A DNA stretch of 64,000 bases from Tenrec ecaudatus (Eukaryota > Chordata > Mammalia > Afrosoricida > Tenrecidae). The DNA lies in assembly GCF_050624435.1 (NCBI RefSeq), contig NC_134539.1:48764001-48828000 (forward strand), read 5' to 3'. Shown here one piece after another: positions 46,738 through 56,815 of this stretch. Below the pieces are notes generated by a model. That model saw nothing but the letters and a program-made list of their open reading frames with translations, was not told where the DNA came from and did not search any database. A program made the translations under genes and the position numbers. Numbering within the stretch: position 1 is the stretch's first letter; each line of letters starts with the position of its first letter.

Positions 46738-47514
46738 TCCAGAAGAGGATGGGATAGGAAGATGCGGAAGACAAGGAGGATGACTAGAAAAGTTTATCTG
46801 TCTCTTTGTGAATACTTTAGATGCTGCGATTGATGCATCTTGTTGAGACCGGTTTGTTGTCCTCATTAAGTTTAATTCCACACTTGGATTAGGATCATTG
46901 CACCATCTGAAAGTGCTCTAGAAGTCATCCATGGTTTACATGCCAGGGCCAGGGGTGTCCAGAGCACCCTAAAGTTGTGCGTAACTTCAAGCAATTTTAA
47001 AAGGAAAAAGCACCTGTGGGCTTGTAGCTCTGTGCACTTCGCTGTTGGCGTGACAAGACTTTTAAAGCTGTTCCTGGCCATTTTTGCTTGTTTGTGTAAT
47101 TTTAAATGGTTATTGGCTAGAAGTGCCCAATTAGCAACTGTACATAAAATCTGTAAAAAATAGAAAAAATAAAAACAAAAAGAGTACGGTAAATCAACCA
47201 AGACAAATTCTTGGTGGTCTGTGCTTGGCATTGAGACTGATAGCCGACCTTAGGGAGTGTCGGAGTGCAGAGCACACATGGTGAAGTTGACCTATTGACA
47301 CTTGGCAGCTGTCCATTCAGCTTCATGTTGTTTCGCTTTTTATATCATGATTTGGCTGGCATGAGAGGTGTCTTTAAGCTGTTTGTTTTTGAACCAACTG
47401 GTGACCTCTGCATGGTCAGAGAAGCAAAGAGGCACTGCCTTGATGGAACCATCTGTACTTAAACACACTTTGTCATATTCTGTTCTTAGTTTGCTTGTTT
47501 AGAAGGCAGAAATG

Positions 47515-47668
47515 AAATGAGGAGCTGATGACAGGGGCTTACGTGGAGAGCAAATGTTTTGAGAATGATGAGGGTAACAAATATACAAGTGTGCTTGACA
47601 CAATTGATGGATGGATGGATTGTGATAAGAGTTGTGTGAGCCCCCAATAAAATGATTTTAAAAAAAGA
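47515..47668 (+). mobile_element. L1 3' end
   Basis: Short sense L1 from 'atgaggagctgatgacaggg' to 'gagcccccaataaaatgat', including an ATGG-rich variant block. Confidence 0.85.
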
Positions 47669-47669
47669 A

Positions 47670-48090
47670 AAAGAAGTCAAACATGTTTTTAAGCTAAATA
47701 AGCAGCATTACATTAAGAAGAAAAAAAATGGGGAGTAGTACAGGTCCTAGGAATAATGAGATGCTCTCCCGGGATGGTTGGATTTGGATAACAGTGGAAT
47801 GCAATGGGGATCATAGAAGAGAGCTTGGTCTGGTAACTGAATCAGAATAGATGATGTTTTTCTGAATACATTGGTTAAGAATCATGATGAGCCTCTAGTA
47901 AGAAGAAAGTGGAATCAATGGTAGAAAATATCTACAGAATGTTTATGAAAATGTGTTTGTAAATAAATCATGTCAGTTCTCATTCCATTGTATTGTTTAG
48001 TCTAACCCAGAAATGGGTTAGAGAAAGCCCATTAGGAATTGATGAACATATGTAATTGGGTTGATTATATGGTGATAAATTCCTCCTTAG
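47670..48090. other. Unclassified intergenic sequence
   Basis: No supported gene or repeat. Confidence 0.4.
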
Positions 48091-48093
48091 TCT

Positions 48094-48586
48094 TTGGTTA
48101 GTCTGGGTTAACTAGAGAAACAAATTCATAGACACTTATATGTGTGTAAGAGAGAACTTTATATCAAAGAGCAATTGTACATTAAGAAACATCCCAGCCC
48201 AGTCCAGATCAAGTCTATAAACCCGATATTACCGCGTATGTTGGTACTAGTTCATAAATTCCTTTTTAGAATCACACATCCATGCAATGATGCTGAATGC
48301 AAGAAGATTACAGGCCAGTGGGTGGAATGTCTTGTGGTTCTAGTGGTGGTAGAAGTATCTCAGCACTGGTGTGGGTCTCCGTATGGCTCATCCAGCTCCA
48401 AGGCTCTGACTCTATCAGTGTCGCTCCATGTCAACAGGAATGTCTCGCAGGAAGTGAGCATGTTTCTGGCCTCCAGCGACTCTTCATCTCTGTTGTGCCT
48501 CCAAATGAGGTCGTCAAGCTGTGACCTGATTGACAGGCCAGACTCCACCCTTTCGCAAGTTGACAGGAGAGCATGTAACTGCCGCA
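48094..48586 (-). mobile_element. Solo LTR, MaLR/ERVL type
   Basis: On the plus strand it opens 'ggttagtctgggttaactag' and closes 'gcatgtaactgccgca', the reverse complement of the LTR ends seen at 42.8 kb. The 155-residue frame across it is chance. Confidence 0.78.
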
Positions 48587-48879
48587 GTTGGAAGGAGGCC
48601 TGGTTTTGACTGAACATCATTGATTTTTTTTTAGCACAGTGTTTTAAATATAATAAGTAGGTACTAAATAGAACTGAACAAGGTTGAATGGAATTATGAA
48701 GGCCTTCAATGACCAGCAAATGTTGGACTTTCTCAGACCTCACATAGTAATAAACCTGGATTTTCAAGGAAGAAAAAGGACTTTTAAGAATTATTTTGTC
48801 GTAAGCTAGGAAAAGCATCAGTTAAAAAAAATGAATTATTTTGTCTTTCTAGTTTTTCCCAGGAACCACCTGGTAAATA
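48587..48879. other. Unclassified sequence
   Basis: Non-repetitive by eye; no supported gene. Confidence 0.4.
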
Positions 48880-48887
48880 GACTAGAT

Positions 48888-49081
48888 CAGTGTTTCTCAG
48901 CCTTCCTCATGCTGCGACCTTTGAATACAGTTCTTCATGTTGTGGTGACCCCCCCAACCATAAAATTATTTTCGTTGCTATGGCATAACTGTAATTTTCT
49001 ACTGTTATGAATCAGGCGACCCCTGTGAAAGGGTCATTCGACCCCCAAAAGGGGTCATGACCCACAGGTTGAGAACTGCTG
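48888..49081 (+). mobile_element. SPIN non-autonomous hAT transposon, copy 3, with intact target duplication
   Basis: A 194-bp element with terminal repeats cagtgtttctcagcc and ggttgagaactgctg. Perfect 8-base target duplications gactagat flank it at 48880-48887 and 49082-49089, which fixes both ends. Confidence 0.95.
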
Positions 49082-49138
49082 GACTAGATTGTCAGTGTTG
49101 AAAATTTAAAGGGTCCAAATCTATACTCATTCTGCTTA

Positions 49139-49418
49139 ATCTAAGGTTAAAAAAGAAACATTTGCAAGATATACCTTAAAAGTCCAAATATTTTTATTAC
49201 TGATAGTAAGTTCTGGAAAGTGTAACTGATTCCTAGAATTTAAAAATTCTGCACAAAACTTAGACCTAGCCAGATCACCAATTGTAGTTTTATCATGCCT
49301 GTAATTTCGAGATAGGTTGAACCTTACAGCTAAACTTTCTACATGGATGAGAGACTCACTGGAGGCAGATGTGCTTAAAGAGATGAAAGAGCTACTTAGA
49401 GAATTCACGTCACTAACC
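49139..49418 (-). other. Unexplained Ser/Leu-rich open frame with a splice donor
   Basis: On the minus strand an open frame of about 80 residues, including LSSSFISLSTSASSESLIHV and KTTIGDLARSKFCAEFLNS, ends at 'ttttaag' followed by gtatat, a fair donor. Its upstream edge meets an AfroSINE, so any acceptor may have been destroyed. The Ser/Leu-rich repeats look protein-like. I recall similar composition in the alternative exon of HBS1L, but I cannot support that. It may be a relic exon, a retrocopy piece or chance. Confidence 0.35.
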
Positions 49419-49645
49419 ATGACGCCTCATCGTGACCCTGTAGGACAGAGTCGCACTGTCCGGTGGGTTTCTGAGATGTAACTCTTTACAGGAGTAAGCC
49501 CCTTGCTTTTCCCCAAGGAGAGGCTGGTGGTTTTGAACTGCTTTTCTTTTCTTTTTAGCAGCCTAACGAGTAACCACTATGCCACCAGGGTTCCTATAGG
49601 GTTACGATGACTCAGAGTCAATGCAGTGGCAGTGAACAACCATGA
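49418..49645 (-). repeat. AfroSINE
   Basis: Antisense blocks 'ctgtccggtgggtttctgag', 'ggctggtggttttgaactgc' and 'ccactatgccaccagggttc' are present. A second partial start, 'gactcagagtcaatgcagtg', follows. Confidence 0.82.
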
Positions 49646-50835
49646 AGATAAGCAGAAGTGTGCTAGTCAATGTTAAAAGCCCCACTCTGGGGGGAGAGGA
49701 AAGCCTTAATTTGTAGTATTGCTGACGTCTAATTTCTGTATAAATATGCTTGTCATTGCCAATGTCAAGCTGCCTATATGTTGTCATGAAATGCAGCCTT
49801 GGAAAAAGATTCACATCATAGAATGTTTACATCATTTAGGTAATGGATGTAAATAACCTCAAAACATATATAACAACAACATGAGTAGGAATGGATGAGT
49901 TTGTGGTATGTGTTACATTTAATGTTTATATAATGTATTCAATTCTAGCTTTATATCAGTTTAATAATCACTGTTTAATTGCAGCCTACAAGATTTTAGA
50001 AAAGTTAATAATTACCTCCTGAAGCCATCTTCAACACATCCTTGGGGTATGGAGAAAAAGTCAGATGTGCTAAGGAACCTTCCACATGCCAAGAAAAATG
50101 TATTCTCCCACATTTAAATTCTCTATTTTCAAACAGCCAACATAACGTTTTAAACCTGTTAGTTTACGATAAATCACCTTTGGCATATGCTTCTATGCTG
50201 CAAACGGAAGAATTTAAAGAAAGTTTCAAAATAGCATCTCCTAGACTGAGCTTAAGGCATTGATTTTTAGCAACACTGAAGCTAAGTGAGATTGCATCAG
50301 TCTTGTAAATATGCATAATTCTGTAACTTTAAACAAAAAGCTGTGGCAAGGTACTTTTTCCTAGGAATCTTCAAAGGAATATAAAAGAACAGTGTTATTA
50401 ATTGCCAGGTAAAGGATGATGCAACCTTATGAAACTGAGGAATTCTGTGTCCCTAATTCTACATGTCTGTTTGGGAGAAAATGAAAACCCCTTATTTGTC
50501 CCAGGCAGGTTTCCCTCCGAAATGAGTTCAAAAAGCATTCAATTGTCCTGACCTACGACTGCATCTTGATTTTTTTTCTTAAGATCACTTGCCAAACATG
50601 TATTCTAGAATTTATCTTCTAAAGCAATCAAGAATTATATCTATTCATGTGTCTCGATGGAAGTGAGTTTGCATTTTTACGTGAGTCTAGGTACTTGTGA
50701 TAAAAGGAATGCATAGACCGTTCCAATGGTAATTTTCCATTTGTAATGGTGAATGCAGGCCTGTTCCTACATTTGCATGGTTCAAAGTATGAAGAAAAGT
50801 CTACATACCAAGTACATAAAATGTTGGTTGGATTC
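49646..50835. other. Unclassified intergenic sequence
   Basis: Short frames on both strands (49602-49814 minus, 50042-50263 plus) lack recognisable domains. I see no repeat that I can name. Confidence 0.4.
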
Positions 50836-51096
50836 TCAATCAAGCTGCTCGGTTGTTCAATGCCCTTGAGCTGACTCTGACTCCCAGCAACCCATGACCA
50901 ACAGAAGGAAACACTGCCTCGGTCCTGGGCCACCCTCACGTAATGCAGCCACTCTGACCGTCCATCTCATTGCGGGTCTTCCTCTTCTTTGCTGACCGTC
51001 TGCTTTCCCAAATATGATGTCCTTCTCCAGAAACTGGCCCTTCCTCATACTATGTCCAAAGGACTGGAGACAAAGTTTGGTCATCCTTGTTTCTAA

Positions 51097-51285
51097 AAAA
51101 AAGCACTGCCATCGAGTCAATGCTGACTGATAGTGACACCACCCCCCTCCCGGGTGTGTTTCTGAGACTGTCACTGTGTATGGGAATAGAAAGCCCAGTC
51201 TTTCTCCCTTGGAGTTGTTGGTGGTTTTGAACTGCCGACCATGTGGATCACAGCCCAACTCGTTACTACCATACCACCGGAGTGC
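51097..51285 (-). repeat. AfroSINE
   Basis: Antisense blocks 'ccatcgagtcaatgctgact', 'tgtgtttctgagactgtcac' and 'ggtggttttgaactgccgac' are in order. Confidence 0.88.
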
Positions 51286-51297
51286 CTCCTCATTTCT

Positions 51298-51352
51298 TTT
51301 TTTAAAATCATTTATTGGGGCCTCCTACAACTCTTATTCAATCCATACTGCT
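51298..51352 (-). mobile_element. 55-bp L1 insertion with perfect target duplication
   Basis: Antisense L1 terminus 'aaaatcatttattggggcct' is bounded by perfect 13-base repeats cctcctcatttct at 51285-51297 and 51353-51365. Confidence 0.9.
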
Positions 51353-51475
51353 CCTCCTCATTTCTAAGGAGTACTTATTTCCAAGACATAATTGTTTGCT
51401 CTCTGGCAGTCCATGGTACTTTCAATATCTTCATCAATATCATTATTGTGAAAACAGCCATATTGGATATCCTCT

Positions 51476-52070
51476 GGTTACACAAGGGAGAAGGTGAATC
51501 CCACTCCCCACAAACCCAAGGTGAATTGCCACAAGACAGAAGTCAGGCATGCCGCCACCCTCCATCCTTTTAAACTCTATTCTGATACCAACCATTCACA
51601 ACCTCTCTGCTGGGGTCTATATTTCATCACAATGGCCACACAAAACTCAGACATTACTCACAATTAAGAGGGTTACCATAAGTCAGCGCTAATAAACAGT
51701 AAAGCTATAGTCATTGGTGCAAATAGTGTTTCTTTTCAACCAAGAGCCTCTCTCTGGTCCTTAGCCTCTCAGCCACAAGCTCCCTTGGCTTCTACCTCTG
51801 AGAGCCAGGAAGTTCACCTGCTGCTTTGCCTCAATCTCAAGGTCTTAGTGCTGCTCTGTCTCCTGGTGGTCTTACTCTGGTCTCAGTGTGCCATGCCTCT
51901 TCCACGTCAGACAGAGATTCCAACTTTGCTCTACTGATGGCCCTTCTTCCTTCACGATCCTGGGATTTCTTTGCCTCTGCTTCTGAGATGGCTGTTACAC
52001 CGAGAGGAGGGCTTTGATGGCAGTGTGGTTATTGTCTTTCAGCAGATCATGTTCTCAAGGAAACAAAGGG
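51476..52070. other. Unclassified, possible LTR-like sequence
   Basis: CT-rich sequence with 'cctggtggtcttactctggt' type phrases. It may be part of an old endogenous retrovirus near the LTR at 52.1 kb, but I cannot show this. Confidence 0.3.
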
Positions 52071-52074
52071 GCTG

Positions 52075-52551
52075 TGTCAGGGGAGCCTGCCCCTGACAAA
52101 AGTCTGTTAGGCACAATTGTCCAGTGATAATAAGTAAATATTATAGTAAAGTCATAGAAAATAAGAGAGATTGAAATAATGGAATCAAACACATTTCATG
52201 GTAGCATGCTCACTTCAGCCCCGCTTGGTGGTCCACATGAGGATGGGGAAGGTGGGAATTGCAGGAGTGCATGAGAGTTGGGGAGCGAGCAGGAGAGAGA
52301 GATTTATTACTAAGTAAGTCTTATATATCTTTTGGGGACGAGAAAGCCCCCTAATTACAGGTAAAGACATACGTCACAGGAAGGGGTTGTGCTGTAGGTA
52401 CTACAGTAATGGGAGGGGGATGATCTAGAGGTATACACGCAATAGGAAGGGTGGTATTGGGGGTACACATGTGACAAAATGGGCGGATCCTAGTTCATGA
52501 TGGCAGTCTAACCTTGAGTGCCCTAGAGTTGGCGACTTTACTTATTCTACA
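52075..52551 (-). mobile_element. Solo LTR-like element distinct from the MaLR family
   Basis: Read on the minus strand it opens tgtagaataagtaaag and closes cccctgaca, a TG...CA structure. It contains a TATA-like gatatataa (52330-52321), an AATAAA signal (52308-52303) and a CT-rich downstream part. This order fits an endogenous retrovirus promoter and polyadenylation unit. Target duplications were not resolved, so exact ends are uncertain. Confidence 0.5.
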
Positions 52552-52815
52552 CTTTCAAGGGAAGCAATCCACTGTTCCCTAACAGCAGGGAGTGAGCCCT
52601 ACCAACTGTGGTGGAAACAATGGTGTCTGCTTGCTCTGGAAGGCTGGAGTCTTCAGGGAGGTAACTTGACAATCATTTACCATTAGTTGCGAGCAGTGTC
52701 CTAAGTCTAACATATATTTGGGGGAGACGACTTGGGAGAAATCTTTCTGTTTCCCATAGTGGTGACATGGTTCACACCCTCTAATAAGGTGGACACTGAG
52801 AAAACATTCCACCTT
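52552..52815. other. Unclassified flank of the LTR
   Basis: It may be retroviral internal sequence on the minus strand. The 77-residue frame here is not recognised as any viral protein. Confidence 0.3.
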
Positions 52816-52817
52816 AA

Positions 52818-52960
52818 CTGCAAGGTCAGCAGTTCAAAACCACCAGGCACTCCTCAGGAGAAAGATGGCGCTTTCTACTCCCATAAAGAGCTGTAGTCTT
52901 GGAAACTCCCAGAGGGGATTCTACCCTGTCCTCTTAGGGCACTATGAGCTGGCCGAGATT
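52818..52960 (+). repeat. AfroSINE 3' two thirds
   Basis: Sense blocks 'aaggtcagcagttcaaaacc', 'ataaagagctgtagtcttgg' and 'gattctaccctgtcctctta' are present. Confidence 0.85.
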
Positions 52961-53124
52961 TTAATCTTATTCACTAACATGGCAGAGAAGCCCTCCAAAA
53001 TGAGATCATAACCTTAGGCATAGAGGCCAGGATTTATAACACATCCCATACGGGATTTGGGCTACAAGGGCCATATTAAGTGACTACACCAAAATCATTC
53101 AAATGCATTATATCTTCCCCATCC

Positions 53125-53395
53125 TCCTTATTTATTGACCAGCTTTCACATGGTCATGAGGTAGTTGAAAACACTATGGTTTAGCTAAGGCACACCATAG
53201 TCATCCCAAGGACATCTCTGTTCTTTAGCACTTTAAGTAGGTCCTGAACAACAGATTTATCCAGTCTAATACATCATTTGATTTCTTGACTGCTGCTACA
53301 ATGGTTATTGATTGTGCATCGAAGGAAAATGAAATCCTTGACAAGGTTGACCTGTTTATCACGATGTTGTCCAGGTTTGAGCAAAATCAACCATT
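53125..53395 (-). mobile_element. RTE/BovB-like fragment
   Basis: It parallels 8090-8330 of the RTE at 7.6-9.5 kb: 'cacatggtcatgaggtagtt', 'ttcttgactgctgctacaat' and 'atgaaatccttgacaaggtt'. Confidence 0.72.
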
Positions 53396-53449
53396 GGGCT
53401 GTTATGATCAACAGTTTCACATAAATTGAGTTTTATTGACAGTATTGAT

Positions 53450-56400
53450 TTTTTAAAATCTTTTTATTGGGGCTCATAAGGCTCTTATCACAATCTGTAC
53501 ATACATCAATTGAGCAAAGCACCCTTATACATTCGTTGCACTCATCACTCTCATAATTCACCTTCCAATTGGGTTCCTGGAATCAGCTCGGTTTCCCTTT
53601 TTTTCCCCCATCTCCCTCCCTCCCTGATCCCACCCCTGGTCCCTTGATAGTTTATAAATAATTATTATATCTTATCTTACACTCCCTGGCGTCTCCCCTC
53701 ACCCGCCTCCCCCTTGCCAATCTCCCAGAGAGGAGGTTACACATAGATCTCCGAGATCGGTTCTCCCTTTCTACATGCCCTTCCCTCCTGGTGTCGCCAC
53801 TCCTACCACTGGTGTTGAGGGGTTCGTCTGTCCTAGATTCCCTGTGCCTCCAGATCCCCACTGCACTGCTGTACATCCTCTGGTATAACCAGGTCCGCAA
53901 GGCAAGGTAGGATTGGGGTCATGATGATTGGGAGGGGAGGAAGCGTTCAGGAACTAGAGGAAAGTTTTGAGTTTCATTGTTGCTACACTGAACCCTGTGT
54001 GGCCCATCTCCTCCTCACTACCCCTCTGGAAGGGGTGTCCAGCTGTCTACAGGTGGGCATTGGTTCCCCATCATGCACTCCCCCTCTTTCACGGTGATGT
54101 GATTCTCACCACCACCCCACCTTTGATGTTGGAGACCTGGTCTCCTCTGTCCTTCATGGTCACCTATGTTGGTGTGCTGCTTCCGTGTGGGCTCGGTTGC
54201 TTCTGGGCTAGATGGCCGCTTGTTTGCTTTCAAGCCTTTAAGTCCCCAGACGCTATATCTCAGTAGCCGGGCACCATCCGCCTTCTTCACCACACTTGCT
54301 TATGCACACTTTCGTCTTCAGCCATTATGTGAGGAAGGTGATCACACAATGATTGTTTTTGTTCCTTTGTATCTGCTACATGGTCCATTCAACACCTTGT
54401 ATTCGCTTAGGCCGTGTGCTTCTTCTCTGTGGGCTTTGTTGCTTCTGAGCTAGATGGCCGCTTACTTGCCTTCAAGCCTTTAAGACCCCAGACGCTATAT
54501 CTTTTTTTGATAGCCGGGCACCATCAGCTTTCTTCACCACATTTGCTTACACACACGGCTGTCTTCAGTGATCATGTCGGGAAGATGGGTATCCTGCAAT
54601 GGCTGCTTAGCAGGGCGAGGTGCTATTGTATTGGGGGATTATGCATGAGGAGGCCCAATGTCCATCTGCTACCCTACTACTGAACCTATAAATATATGCA
54701 TATAAATCTATTGCCCCCATAATCATAAATATATTTACATATGTACATGTCTGTATTTAGGCTTCTCTGTATGCACTTTGCCTCCTACTCCTTTCCTCTA
54801 TTTCCTTTCGCTTTCCTCCCGACCCATTACCATGTTTAGCCTTCATTCTGGATTCAGTAGTTCCTCTCAGTTACCTTGCTCTTGGTCACTCCCTTCCAGT
54901 CCTCCCCTCCCCTCCCTCCTCTGGTTTTGAACCATTCGCTGTTCCCTTGTCCCTGTGTTGGGCGACACCTCCTCCCTTCCCCTACCTCCCACGCTCTCAT
55001 GTCCCTCCAGGACCGTTGGTCCTGTTGTTTTCTTCTCTCATTATTTGTCCAGCCTATCTTGTCTAGGTGGACCTGCTGACATAGTAATATGTGCATACAA
55101 ATGGATATGGCTTTGACTGCGCCCAAGTGGCCCATAAGAGCATGGCTTTGACAGAAGCAACATCGACACGCTGATAAGCAGAAAAGCCACTAACATACAA
55201 AATTTACAAGGTAAAAAACAAAACAAATTAAGAAAGACTAAACAAAAAGATAGCAAATATTAAAAGAAAAATTGCTAGTAGTTCAAGGTCCTTTCGTTGG
55301 CCTTAAGGAGTGTTTTCTAGGTGTAGCTTGTGAGGCGCCATGTCCTGGCCCGGAAGACCATCCTTTATACTCCCTCGGGCTCCCTTTGCTCTGCTTCCTC
55401 CGCTGCTCCATTGCATGCCCCCAGTGTTTGCCTCAATGTGGCGGGGTCAGCTCAGTCGCCCATCCCCCATTGTGTCTCAGGTGCTGTCCCGTGTAGGGCC
55501 ATGTGTTGGTGCAGGATGTCGTATCTCGTAGTGTGGTCAGCTGAATGGTCCTCTCTGTATGATGGGCCCTTCTAGCTGGTCTATCGACTTTGGGCTTGGT
55601 GGACCCAGGTGTACTCCACTACGTCCTTTCTCCTTCTTTTGTTTCAGCTTCCTTCTGGATGTGGTGTGGTGGGTCAGTTCCTTTCCCACTCCAGACTATC
55701 TATTTTTGTTTTCTGTGGTATTCCCTTCGAGTGTGGGGGTCGGCCTAATTCTGGTTTGGGCCAGCTTGTCATCCAGCCTCTTTGTGTAGACCTCTGTACT
55801 TTGCGTTTCCCTCCTTGTTTGGTGTGTCGTGTTGGGGTCCGTATGCATGTTCCAGATCTGTGGGGACACAACCGATACTCTCCCCCGGGTGGGTTAGTAC
55901 CCTGCCCCCCCCCCCATACCATCCATTCGGATTCTCCCCCTCCCGGTTCTCCCTCTCCCTACCCCACTACTCCTTCTTTATGCTGGGCTCTCATGTACCT
56001 CCCTAGGTGTGGCCTGTCCTCCCTCCAACTATCTATGCTTCCTCCCGTTTATTGTGGGATGGATGTTTATTCTTCTATTTCTGTCATGCTGATTGTACTT
56101 ACCTCAGGGGACTCATGTTGTACCTGTCCCTTTGGGTCTGGCTTACCTCGCTTAACATAATTCCTTCCAGCTCTTCCCATGAAATAACGTGTTTCATGTG
56201 CTCATCGGTGCTTTTCAGTGCTGCATAATACTCCATTGTGTGTATGTGCCAAAGTTTGCTAATCCACTCGTCTATCGATGGAAACTTAGGCTGTTTCCAA
56301 GTCTTTGCTATTGTGAATTGTGCCGCAATAAACATTGGAGTGCATATGACTGGTCGTGTTTTATTCGCTGCTTCAACCGGGTATATGCCCAGTAGAGGGA

Positions 56401-56815
56401 TGGCTGGGTCATAAGGTAGATCAATTTCCATTTTCTTTAGGTATCGCCAGATTGCTTTCCACAGTGGCTGTACAAATCTGCACGACCACCAGCAGTGGAG
56501 GAGGGTTCCTACTTCACCACAGCCCCTCCAACACTTGTTGCTCTCTGATTTACTGATCTGGGCTAGCCTCAGGGGTGTTAGGTGGTATCTCATGGTTGTT
56601 TTGATTTGCATTTCTCTTATGGCAAGGGACTTCGAGCACTTTCTCATATGTTTATTGGCCATATTGATCTCCTCTCTAGTGAAAGTTCTTCTCATTTCTT
56701 TTGCCCATTTCCTTAGGGGGTTAACTGTTTTCCTCTTTTTGCAGGTCACGATGGTGTTGTAGATTTTAGTAATGAGCCCTGTGTCTGGGGCAATTGTACT
56801 TGCAAACAACAAATT
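53450..56815 (-). mobile_element. 5'-truncated L1 with ORF2 C-terminus and 2.6-kb 3' UTR
   Basis: This is the longest L1 here. From 56815 down it has the last 237 codons of ORF2 to the stop at 56101-56099. Then comes about 2,650 bases of 3' UTR ending at the standard terminus ('ttttattggggctcataagg' on the plus strand). The UTR is CpG-bearing and holds two units of the 247-bp repeat, seen as 'tagccgggcaccatc' at 54264 and 54511. Many apparent ORFs in 53.6-56.2 kb are UTR noise. Confidence 0.92.
56099..56812 (-). pseudogene. L1 ORF2 C-terminal fragment
   Basis: An intact frame of 237 codons matches the C-terminus of L1 ORF2p. The Cys-rich motif CWRGCGEVGTLLHCWWSC lies near residues 93-110, and it is followed by DPAIPLLGIYP, MFIAAQFTIAKTWKQP and LWHIHTMEYYAALKS. 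The endonuclease and reverse transcriptase domains are absent because of 5' truncation, so no activity is possible. The unbroken frame suggests a fairly recent insertion. Confidence 0.95.

Larger units (their letters stand above)
46265..47500 (+). pseudogene. HMGB3: Processed pseudogene of HMGB3, interrupted by a SINE
   Basis: The second HMG box is readable: after a frameshift comes [17 protein letters not shown], then [20 protein letters not shown] and [24 protein letters not shown] and KDVADYKSK fit HMGB3 better than HMGB1 or HMGB2. An AfroSINE interrupts it at 46499-46737. After that come the acidic-tail codons (gaagaggat/gaagac runs) and an HMGB-like 3' UTR to about 47.5 kb. The first HMG box and the start are missing, so the copy is 5'-truncated and dead. 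Confidence 0.85.
50840..51475 (-). mobile_element. RTE/BovB-like 3' end, split by two insertions
   Basis: On the minus strand the peptide QSFGHSMRKGQFLEKDIIFG and the following Arg-rich stretch match the C-terminal part of RTE ORFs. The 3' end is seen at 50850-50960. An AfroSINE (51097-51285) and a 55-bp L1 (51298-51352) split it. RTE-like sequence resumes at 51366 ('tctggcagtccatggtactt'). Confidence 0.78.

Noticed and set aside
48142-48609. 155-codon plus-strand frame
   Set aside because: It spans a solo LTR in antisense and similar frames appear in the other LTR copies, so it is repeat-derived chance coding.
55609-56160. 183-codon plus-strand frame
   Set aside because: It lies antisense to the L1 ORF2 end and 3' UTR and is a by-product of the CpG-bearing UTR.
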